35,015 nt of DNA, taken from positions 1-35,015 of the forward strand of contig WARV01000003.1 of NCBI GenBank assembly GCA_013387205.1, given 5' to 3'. The translations under genes and the position numbers were made by a program. Source of the stretch: Patescibacteria group bacterium. GTDB lineage: Bacteria > Patescibacteriota > Doudnabacteria > UBA920. Within the stretch, counting starts at the first letter, position 1; the number at the start of each line of letters is the position of its first letter. The notes under the pieces are model-generated. The model was not told the origin of the DNA and did not search any database. It was given only the letters and a program-made list of their open reading frames with translations. Of this stretch, positions 23,319 through 30,011 are shown in pieces.

Positions 23319-23825
23319 ATATTTTTCATTTGATAATTTTGCCTGCTGCGCCAGTAAAATCACGACGCCTAAAATAATGTAAAAATCCGCTAAATTGAAT
23401 ATTCCGGTGAAAATATAGATAAAATCCCTGACATAACCTAATATAGACCGCTCTATTACATTTGACAAGGCGCCGGCAATAATTAATACCCAAGCGATCC
23501 AGCTGGCGTGATTGATATTTTTAAAATTGCTTATCAGGTATCGTCCAATTAAAATCAGGATGAATAAATAAATTGCATACATCAACACTGTCGGCACCGG
23601 AAGACTAAAAGCAAAATAATAATTTTTAAACGCCTGAACGCCTAGGTAAGAATGAAATAGATTAATTTTACTGGTTGAATTATTAACAAAGACCAAATGT
23701 TTTGTAATCTGATCCAATCCAACCGCCAATGCAAAAATAAAAATGTACAAAAAAACAAAAGCGCCATTAAAAGCGCTTGTGTTTCGTTGTCCTGGTTTTT
23801 TTTTGTCTATTTCAATATTAGACAT
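23316..23825 (-). CDS. lspA: Lipoprotein signal peptidase (signal peptidase II)
   Basis: 169 aa with four hydrophobic helices. This aspartyl protease of the inner membrane removes signal peptides from lipidated prolipoproteins such as the 18508-19812 binding protein. The catalytic pair is visible as Asp134 in GYVRDFI and Asp147 in FNLAD. The usual N-x-x-D-R motif before them reads NVIER here (Asn122, Glu125), a conservative change at a highly conserved position. The normally well-conserved N-x-G-A-x-F segment is replaced by NYYFAFSLP. The N-terminus has an extra charged extension (IDKKKPGQRN). The stop codon TAG lies in the terminal inverted repeat of the adjacent MITE-like element, so insertion may have set or replaced the C-terminal end. 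Confidence 0.9.
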   Translation of the reverse strand: MSNIEIDKKKPGQRNTSAFNGAFVFLYIFIFALAVGLDQITKHLVFVNNSTSKINLFHSYLGVQAFKNYYFAFSLPVPTVLMYAIYLFILILIGRYLISNFKNINHASWIAWVLIIAGALSNVIERSILGYVRDFIYIFTGIFNLADFYIILGVVILLAQQAKLSNEKY

Positions 23826-23866
23826 TTATAACAAATGCGTATAATTGATCATGCTTTTTCCAAATC

Positions 23867-23897
23867 CCGCCTTTTCGGCGGGCCGCCGAAAAGGCGG
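23867..23897. terminator. GC-rich hairpin after the DksA/TraR-like gene
   Basis: A 14-bp perfect stem CCGCCTTTTCGGCG/CGCCGAAAAGGCGG with a 3-nt loop abuts the stop codon at 23899. No T-run follows, so the terminator function is uncertain. Confidence 0.5.
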
Positions 23898-23898
23898 C

Positions 23899-24204
23899 TT
23901 ATATGGCTTTATCGGCCCAAGGCAGCACCCTCAATCTTTCTTTGGAAATTTCCTTTCCTTCATCATCTACGCCATAAGTGCCGTTTTCAATTTTGACCAA
24001 GGCCGCATCAATTTTTTCCAAATCTGTTTTTATCCTTGCAATCAAATCCTGGTTGACTTCGTCAACTTCAATTTCTTCGGCGTTTTCATCCTGGCCGTCG
24101 CCAATTTCAGTATGGGGAGCCAGTCCTTTTAAGTCTTCTTGGAGTTTAGCCTTAGCCTCCAGTAACCTTGTTTTCATCTCATCAATGAATTGTTGGGAAT
24201 GCAT
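23899..24204 (-). CDS. DksA/TraR-like protein lacking the zinc-finger cysteines
   Basis: 101 aa. A helical N-terminal half (MKTRLLEAKAKLQEDLKGL) is followed by EIEVDEVNQDLIARIKTDLEKIDAALVKIENGTYGVDDEGKEISKERLRVLPWADKAI. This is the DksA/TraR coiled coil plus the start of the zinc-finger region (normally GTYG-x-C-x2-C-G-x2-I-x2-ERL). All four zinc-binding Cys are absent: the first pair reads D-D-E-G, and the chain ends after the position where the second pair would lie. DksA-type proteins enter the secondary channel of RNA polymerase. A Cys-free version may keep that fold by other contacts or may have a different job. The start ATG 24204 is plausible; no Shine-Dalgarno is clear. Confidence 0.83.
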   Translation of the reverse strand: MHSQQFIDEMKTRLLEAKAKLQEDLKGLAPHTEIGDGQDENAEEIEVDEVNQDLIARIKTDLEKIDAALVKIENGTYGVDDEGKEISKERLRVLPWADKAI

Positions 24205-24840
24205 ATGTTGTTTGGTTAAAACTCTTTTTATTATTATACCTGAGTATTTAAAAATATTAAAGCGTCTGGAAAATTAAAAATGCCTTTAATAAGGCAAAAA
24301 ATCCACATAATGAATAAAGCGCCCTTACGGCGCCCTCGAATAAATTACGTGGCGGTAAAGGGCGCTTGATGCCCAAACTCGATCGGCTATTCATCGCCGA
24401 AGATGCAGGGCTTAAACTGTTTAAGCCCTAAACCTTCGGCAACGGATAACACTCTGTCGATTTCAGGCCTTCCCTCCGCTTTGCGCGGGTGGGAGAAAGC
24501 GTCTGAATTCCAATCTAATGTCAAACTGCACTTTAAACTTCTCTTATGGTGATTTAACACCTCAAACATTTAAAATATTTTTGTTTTTTGTTTTTTATAT
24601 TTTTGTTTTCCGTCTTAAGCTTTTTGTTTAAGAGGATGTTATTTGTTGGGGAACAAACAACCTTCATTTTTTGTTTTTGTTTTTCAGACAGCCTAGATTG
24701 GATAGGCTATGACGAAAAGTTTAAAGGAAAGCTATGTTCAACTCGGGTCAAACACAGGTTTCCTTCAGCGAGTTTGATATTTTTTAGGTTTTTAAAGAAC
24801 TTTTTGTTTCAGAACTTGTCCACATACTTACTGTATATTA
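24205..24840 (-). ncRNA. Possible non-coding transcript or long leader of unknown function
   Basis: No convincing gene occupies this stretch. A near-consensus minus-strand promoter (24841-24869) would start RNA near 24834. The transcript first crosses T/A-rich sequence, then about 250 nt of denser sequence with two clear structures. One is a nested hairpin at 24396-24440 (GCCGAAG/CTTCGGC outside, GGGCTTAAAC/GTTTAAGCCC inside). The other is a long stem at 24317-24367 (AAGCGCCCTT.../...AAGGGCGCTT) that could end transcription. I looked for RNase P, tmRNA and SRP RNA signatures and saw none. A 60-codon frame at 24387-24569 lacks a ribosome-binding site. If not a separate RNA, it is an unusually long leader for the DksA/TraR-like gene. 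Confidence 0.4.
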
Positions 24841-24869
24841 ATCATATCAGGCGTATTTGCTTTTGTCAA
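24841..24869 (-). promoter_or_regulatory. Near-consensus sigma70 promoter with no adjacent gene
   Basis: On the minus strand TTGACA (24864-24869) and TATGAT (24841-24846) are exactly 17 nt apart. The nearest minus-strand gene start downstream is 24204, about 630 nt away. Confidence 0.7.
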
Positions 24870-24986
24870 CCTTTAGGAGTTTTTGCAAAAAATTATCTCT
24901 TATTTATAAGAATTTTGGGGACTATTAGTGATAAATTTTGCTAAAAACAGTAAAAAAATAAAATTGCATAACCTGTGGATAACCTG

Positions 24987-27392
24987 TTAAATATCCATAA
25001 TCATCCCCATCTCCTCAAATTCCGGCTCTATAACTGATACGCCTTGGATGTGAAGTAAATAATCTTTAAAATATTTGGCGTATTCCTTGGAAAGCTTAGG
25101 GTCAATTACGTAGATTTTTTCCAGCTCAGGGGTTAAAAAGAACTTAATCAGGCAATGGAAGTTGTAAATTGCCTTAGGCAGGCTAAACTCGTCAAACCCA
25201 TTTTCGAATTTCTGGGAAACCGCCTGGAGGTAAGGATGAGTGTACTGTTCAAAGGGCAAGCGGCCGATTACCAAGGTTTTAACCGGCAGTTTTTCCACTG
25301 GATTGGAATTGCCCGATCCCGACGTGTTCCTTAGGATAAATTTGTCAGTAGCCAACAACAGGCTGTTTTTGTTTATAGAAAAATTCCTGAAAATTTTATT
25401 GCTTCCACCGGTTGAAGACTGCACCAACAAAGAAGCCGACTGTTTTAAAGACAAGTAATTCTGGTCGTAGAACGCCTTAAGCTGCATAATTGAGCCAAAA
25501 AGTACGGCTGCCGGCAAAGCATTTTTTTCTGCCAAAACTTTCATAACACTCTCGGCTTCCAACGCTTTAGGCACATAAAAACATTTTATACCATTGGACT
25601 TTTCTAATTCTTCATTTTGCCTGGCTGTTTCACGGAATAAATCCCCCTGCTTCATTTTGCCAGGCTTTAATTTTGGCTGGGACAACGGAAGGTTGACTAT
25701 CTTAAATTTTTGCAGACCCAGCCTGGTAATAAAATATTTCAGGACCTTTTCCGTTCCCAAGGAATCAAAAAATAAAATCTTCTTGTAATTGGCAAGTACC
25801 GATGACACCAGCTGGGTAATGTCAATCGGGCTGCTAAAGAACACACACCTGTTTTCCGCCAGCTCTATCCACCTGACGCGGTTATCCTGGGCGGCAAAAA
25901 AATTCTGCAAATTTTCCGCCATCCTGGCCAAGTCTTCAGATTTTATTTTTTTATTGCATTCTAAAAGCTTGTCGCAATAATTTTTTGCCGCCTGGCTGAT
26001 TTTTTGGAAATTCTGCGAATACTCCAGACCAGCAGTAACCGTGACATACTGGAAACCGTCGCGGCCTTCCTGCAGCAAAGCGTGGACAAGGCCGAAAAAC
26101 AAGTCGCTTGCGGCCAGGCAGTCAGTTATCTGGCTTTTTAGGGAAATATTGCCGGAGGCAAGTTCGGGATTATAAATGGATTTCAGCAAATATGAAGCAT
26201 AACTCCAGCTTACTTTAGTGCTTATGTTTGCGCCAGTCTGCTGTTCAAAACTGTTCAAGTCGAAAATTACAATCTCCCTGTCTTTGTAAAAGGCAGCCCT
26301 GGATACGGCAAAAAATGTTTCCATATCCACGCAAACGATCTTTTCTTCATTATTCTCCTTTAAAACATCGCCGCTGATTAATTGCCTGAATTGGCCGCCA
26401 AAAAACGACAGATTCAAGTCTATGGTGGATTTTGTCTGCCAATTGGTGTATTTCCAAACTAAAATTTTCAGTAAAAATTTAATTTCATCAATGGATTTAT
26501 CCTTCTTTTTGCAAAACGCGGAAAACTTTTTTTCGTTAAACAATAAATCGGGAGGAAACTGTGCACCCGCCATTCCCTGTTTCCAAAGCGTTAAAACATG
26601 CTGGATTTTTGGCACTACCAGCAAATATTTTTCTTTTCTTTTTGCAGACGACAGATATCCAACCAGGTTCTCCGGCAAATTTGCGCCTAAGGCCAAGTTA
26701 AAAACAGTTCCGGCTTTTAAATCTATTCCAGCAAATAAATTCTCGTTATATTTTTCGGTCTGTTTCTCTTCTTCGCGTAGCGAAAGCGGGCTTAAAACCG
26801 GATCTAAAAATTCCGCCCACAGCAATCCGCTATCTTTGGCAATATCCCTGACTTGGCCAACCAACTCCTTGGGGTAGCTGTTAAACAAGCGCAGTAATTT
26901 TTCCAGCACCACCAAGACCGCCTTGCTGTCGGCCAAAGCGCGGTGGGCGTCCTTATGGGAAACCTGGAACGTGTGCATCAAGTTTTCCAAATTGTAGCTA
27001 TGATGGGTCGGCAAAAAAACCTGGACCAAATCCAAGGTATCAATAATTTTGCCGGAAAACTTTATGCCGTAATGTTCCAAAAAGGTGGTATCAAAAACGA
27101 TGTTATGTCCGACAATCACTGCCGGTCCTAATTTTTCCTGCAAGAATTCCTTAAATTCTTTAAAATCAGGGGCTTCATCTAATTCTTTTTGGGTAATCCC
27201 GGTCAAACCCAGAATGTTCGCGGGAACAGGCTTTGTCGGCTTAAAGACCTGCGTCCATTCTTCCAAAATCTCAACTCCGTTTTTTCCCACAGAAAAAAAC
27301 GCGAATCCTACTTCCAAAACTTCGCATGTCAGCGGGTCAAATCCGCTGGTTTCAATATCAAGGCTACAGAATATTGGTTTTTCTTTTGACAT
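24987..27392 (-). CDS. DnaQ-type exonuclease fused to a degenerate DinG-type helicase
   Basis: 801 aa. Residues 1-170 are a DEDDh 3'-5' exonuclease with all catalytic residues: Asp12 and Glu14 (LDIETSGFDP), HNIVFD with Asp101, and His150/Asp155 (HRALADSKAV). The rest has the length and layout of the DinG superfamily 2 helicase found in DnaQ-DinG fusions. The Walker A position reads LKAGTVFNLALGANLP with no G-x-G-K-T, and no DEAH box is seen. The C-terminal part still resembles DinG (LLLATDKFI, KTLVIGRLPFEQYTHPYL, FSLPKAIYNF, IYVIDPKLSKEYAKYFKDYL), but the usual Q-G-x-G-R motif VI is missing. ATP-driven unwinding is therefore unlikely. It is probably a repair or proofreading-related exonuclease with a DNA-binding remnant. 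It lies downstream of recA. Confidence 0.85.
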   Translation of the reverse strand: MSKEKPIFCSLDIETSGFDPLTCEVLEVGFAFFSVGKNGVEILEEWTQVFKPTKPVPANILGLTGITQKELDEAPDFKEFKEFLQEKLGPAVIVGHNIVFDTTFLEHYGIKFSGKIIDTLDLVQVFLPTHHSYNLENLMHTFQVSHKDAHRALADSKAVLVVLEKLLRLFNSYPKELVGQVRDIAKDSGLLWAEFLDPVLSPLSLREEEKQTEKYNENLFAGIDLKAGTVFNLALGANLPENLVGYLSSAKRKEKYLLVVPKIQHVLTLWKQGMAGAQFPPDLLFNEKKFSAFCKKKDKSIDEIKFLLKILVWKYTNWQTKSTIDLNLSFFGGQFRQLISGDVLKENNEEKIVCVDMETFFAVSRAAFYKDREIVIFDLNSFEQQTGANISTKVSWSYASYLLKSIYNPELASGNISLKSQITDCLAASDLFFGLVHALLQEGRDGFQYVTVTAGLEYSQNFQKISQAAKNYCDKLLECNKKIKSEDLARMAENLQNFFAAQDNRVRWIELAENRCVFFSSPIDITQLVSSVLANYKKILFFDSLGTEKVLKYFITRLGLQKFKIVNLPLSQPKLKPGKMKQGDLFRETARQNEELEKSNGIKCFYVPKALEAESVMKVLAEKNALPAAVLFGSIMQLKAFYDQNYLSLKQSASLLVQSSTGGSNKIFRNFSINKNSLLLATDKFILRNTSGSGNSNPVEKLPVKTLVIGRLPFEQYTHPYLQAVSQKFENGFDEFSLPKAIYNFHCLIKFFLTPELEKIYVIDPKLSKEYAKYFKDYLLHIQGVSVIEPEFEEMGMIMDI

Positions 27393-27592
27393 TATATTTT
27401 TTATATAATCCTAATAACCCGAATTATTATCCTAATTCCCCAAATACAAACTGCGGCCCATTCAGGTCATTTGGATTGCAGTATTTGGAGCATTCAGATT
27501 ATATTTAATCGGATCGCTATTATAATTTTAACACGTAATTGCTGTTTTTTCAGGGGGTTTGCAGTGGATAAAAAAATTTTTTTAAACACAAC

Positions 27593-27624
27593 AAAAAACT
27601 CCCCAAACGTTTGGGGAGTTTTTT
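27593..27624 (-). terminator. Terminator of recA
   Basis: A 32-bp perfect palindrome (core CTCCCCAAACGTTTGGGGAG) flanked by A6 and T6 lies 6 bp after the recA stop codon. It would work in both directions. Confidence 0.92.
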
Positions 27625-27630
27625 ATAATA

Positions 27631-28692
27631 TTATTCTTCCGATTCTTGTTTGTCCTTGGCTGGGACGGCAACTTCGCCTTTGGCAACCAGTTCGCGCGTG
27701 GCTTTATCCACGCTCTTAAACACTTGGCTGTTTTCTTTTAAGAAATTTTTGGCGTTTTCCCTGCCAACACCGAGTTTCACGTCGCCAAACGAAAAAGTGT
27801 TGCCGCTTTTTTCAATAACCCCCAAAGCCGTGCCTGTATCCAGCAAATCCCCTGCTGCAGAGATTCCTTCGTTATACATAATGTCGAATTCCGCGGTTTT
27901 AAAGGGCGGAGCAACTTTATTCTTTACTATTTTAACTTTAACCCTATTCCCAATAACTTTGTCCCCATTTTTAATCTGTGCGGTTCTCCTGACTTCTACT
28001 CTTACCGAAGAATAAAACTTCAAGGCGTTGCCTCCGGTAGTGGTTTCAGGATTGCCGAACATCACGCCAATCTTCATGCGGATTTGGTTAATGAACACGA
28101 CAGTCGTTGCAGTCTTACTGATTATTCCGGTCAGCTTCCTTAAAGCCTGGCTCATTAAACGTGCTTGCAAACCCATGTGGGATTCGCCCATCTCGCCTTC
28201 AATTTCATTCCTGGGAGTTAATGCGGCTACGGAATCGATAACAATTAAATCCAAACCGTTGCTGCGGACCAAAGTTTCGGCAATATCCAAAGCCTGCTCG
28301 CCATTGTCAGGCTGGGAAATAAGCAAATCTTCCAGCTTAACCCCGATTTTTTTGGCATAGTCCGGGTCGAGCGCGTGCTCGGCGTCTATAAACGCAGCCA
28401 ATCCTCCTCGCTTCTGCACCTCGGCAATCATGTGGAGGGTTAAAGTTGTTTTTCCGGAACTTTCCGGCCCATAAACTTCAATAACTCTGCCTTTTGGAAT
28501 TCCACCCACACCCAATGCCAAATCCAAAGAGATGGATCCGGTCGGGATAGACTCGATGCTTAAGGTCTTGGTATCGGATAATTTCATAATGCTGCCATCG
28601 CCGAATTTGTCCCTGATTTGCTCTAAAGCACTGGAAACCGCTTTCCATTTTCCTGTGTCTGCCGGTGTTGTTTTGGTTGCTTGTTTTGGCAT
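27631..28692 (-). CDS. recA: RecA recombinase
   Basis: 353 aa from ATG 28690-28692; a TTG two codons upstream is also open. RecA coats single-stranded DNA and drives homologous pairing and the SOS response. Visible features are the N-terminal helix [17 protein letters not shown], Walker [19 protein letters not shown], Walker [11 protein letters not shown], loop L1 near [24 protein letters not shown], loop L2 [21 protein letters not shown], and the C-terminal domain with an acidic end (DKQESEE). The core is complete and of standard length. It lies downstream of the RodZ-like gene and upstream of the DnaQ-type exonuclease. The 100-bp spacer before it folds into an imperfect hairpin, and I see no LexA-type operator there. 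Confidence 0.98.
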   Translation of the reverse strand: MPKQATKTTPADTGKWKAVSSALEQIRDKFGDGSIMKLSDTKTLSIESIPTGSISLDLALGVGGIPKGRVIEVYGPESSGKTTLTLHMIAEVQKRGGLAAFIDAEHALDPDYAKKIGVKLEDLLISQPDNGEQALDIAETLVRSNGLDLIVIDSVAALTPRNEIEGEMGESHMGLQARLMSQALRKLTGIISKTATTVVFINQIRMKIGVMFGNPETTTGGNALKFYSSVRVEVRRTAQIKNGDKVIGNRVKVKIVKNKVAPPFKTAEFDIMYNEGISAAGDLLDTGTALGVIEKSGNTFSFGDVKLGVGRENAKNFLKENSQVFKSVDKATRELVAKGEVAVPAKDKQESEE

Positions 28693-28707
28693 ATACAAAT
28701 ATTATTA

Positions 28708-28808
28708 ACCAATCAACTAATGTAACGAATATTACTAATGACAACTAATTCCCACTTAGTACGCATTAGTTGCCATTAGTGATTATTAGTATGAATTCGT
28801 AGATTGGT
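28708..28808. repeat. Imperfect 100-bp inverted repeat upstream of recA
   Basis: ACCAATCAACTAATG on the left is mirrored by GAATTCGTAGATTGGT at the right, and inside ACTAATGACAACTAAT is mirrored by ATTAGTTGCCATTAGTG. It starts 16 bp before the recA start and ends 15 bp after the RodZ-like stop. Confidence 0.7.
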
Positions 28809-28823
28809 ATACTTAATTAATCT

Positions 28824-29771
28824 TTACTTAATATTACCACTTTCCGCGAAAAAAGGAATATTAACCAGCTTTTCGCCAGGCCGGCCCAGCAAACCCAAAA
28901 CCTGGCCGTTTAAGGTGGCTTTTGTCGCGCCCGCATCAGAAGTGGAAATTACAATCTTATCATGTCCGGTTAAAAGCTTGGTGTCGCTATTATGGAAAGT
29001 CACGGACTGGGAAGGCGTATCATCTATTGAATATTCCAATGTCACATCCGCGGAAAACTCCAGCTTTAGCTGCAACCTATTGTCCTGGTTTGAATTTGAA
29101 ATTTTATTATCTCCGGTAACTGACAGGGTTTTTGATATTGACTTATCGAACTTATTTCTCGCGGTGATAACCAATTCCTTAGTGCCAGATGTAAGGCCTA
29201 ATTGGGTTTTAAAATCCCCGTTGCTTTCGACAAAAATATTTTGGTCATTGACGGAGACCAGCATGCCCGGATCTGTCCGGCCACGGACATTCACTACTGA
29301 ACCTTGAATTACCTGACGATCCTGTGGTTCGAAAATGTCCAAAGACGGAGTCCTGTTTATTGATGACACCTGCCAAATTATATACATGATGGAAACCAGG
29401 ACAAAACTTGCTCCGGCAAAAATGCTTAAAAACTTCGGGGTGATAACCAGCTTCTTTATAATCCTGCTTTTCCAATTTTTCCCGATTTTTTCCTGCCTGG
29501 CCAACTGTTCCTGGATGCTTTTTTCCTTTTTATACTGGCTGATTAAAATTTCCGGCTCGACCGAATATAGCGTCCCGAGCTGCTTTAAAAAACCAGCCAC
29601 GTAAACATCCGGCGGCAAAGGCAAAAATTCCCCGCTTTCCAAAAGTTCTAAAAATTTGGGTTTTATGGAAGTTTTTTTACCAACCTCATCCAGGGATAAT
29701 TTTAAATTACCTCTGACTTCCCTTAAATACTCGCTCAGTGTTTCAATTTGTATCTTCTTCTTTTCAAACAT
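28824..29771 (-). CDS. RodZ-like helix-turn-helix membrane protein
   Basis: 315 aa. Residues about 10-80 form the RodZ-type cytoplasmic helix-turn-helix (TLSEYLREVRGNLKLSLDEVGKKTSI, LESGEFLPLPPDVYVAGFLKQLG). A basic juxtamembrane stretch and one transmembrane helix (about 113-135) follow. Outside lie an Ig-like segment (SLDIFEPQDRQVIQGSVVNVRGRTDPGMLVSVNDQ, as in glucodextranase-B-like domains) and a C-terminal DUF4115-like beta domain. RodZ links MreB to the elongasome in rod-shaped cells, but no mreB is in the window. In small-genome bacteria such proteins may simply anchor cytoskeletal or envelope factors. It sits between ftsK and recA. I leave the symbol blank because only the architecture is shared. 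Confidence 0.85.
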   Translation of the reverse strand: MFEKKKIQIETLSEYLREVRGNLKLSLDEVGKKTSIKPKFLELLESGEFLPLPPDVYVAGFLKQLGTLYSVEPEILISQYKKEKSIQEQLARQEKIGKNWKSRIIKKLVITPKFLSIFAGASFVLVSIMYIIWQVSSINRTPSLDIFEPQDRQVIQGSVVNVRGRTDPGMLVSVNDQNIFVESNGDFKTQLGLTSGTKELVITARNKFDKSISKTLSVTGDNKISNSNQDNRLQLKLEFSADVTLEYSIDDTPSQSVTFHNSDTKLLTGHDKIVISTSDAGATKATLNGQVLGLLGRPGEKLVNIPFFAESGNIK

Positions 29772-30008
29772 AACAGAAAATTATTCCTAATTAACCTAAT
29801 TTCTAATTTCCGCCAGCTGGCGGACTAAACAATTCCCAATTTCTAATTCCTAATACTAACTCCCCCTGTCTCCCTCTTATGATAAAGAGGGAGTACATAC
29901 TAAGCTAGATTATAGCCTTGCTAAGCTGGTTCCTTCTCTTTGCTAAAGAGAAGGACAGGATGAGTTAATAATAATTTAGAGCAATTAGAATAATTAGGTT
30001 AATTTAAA
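29772..30008. repeat. Composite intergenic repeat, copy 2
   Basis: It carries the same left block as 18285-18325, including GCCAGCTGGC at 29812-29821. The core 29851-29966 is inverted relative to 18350-18482 and has hairpins CTCCCTCTTATGATAAAGAGGGAG and CCTTCTCTTTGCTAAAGAGAAGG. The right end AGAATAATTAGGTTAATT mirrors the left end. Confidence 0.75.
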
Positions 30009-30011
30009 ATT

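Noticed and set aside
24387-24569. 60-codon minus-strand frame ending KPCIFGDE
   Set aside because: There is no ribosome-binding site, it overlaps a nested hairpin, and the composition is not convincingly protein-like. It is kept only as part of the ncRNA candidate.
24780-24830. rRNA leader (boxA-like GTTCTTTAAAAA on the minus strand)
   Set aside because: No rRNA sequence follows within the window.
24588-24944. 118-codon plus-strand frame rich in Phe and Leu
   Set aside because: The Phe/Leu bias is explained by T-rich DNA, and it runs against a strong minus-strand promoter.
24570-25000. Replication origin
   Set aside because: There is only one perfect and one near-perfect DnaA box, no dnaA or dnaN nearby, and genes on both sides point the same way.
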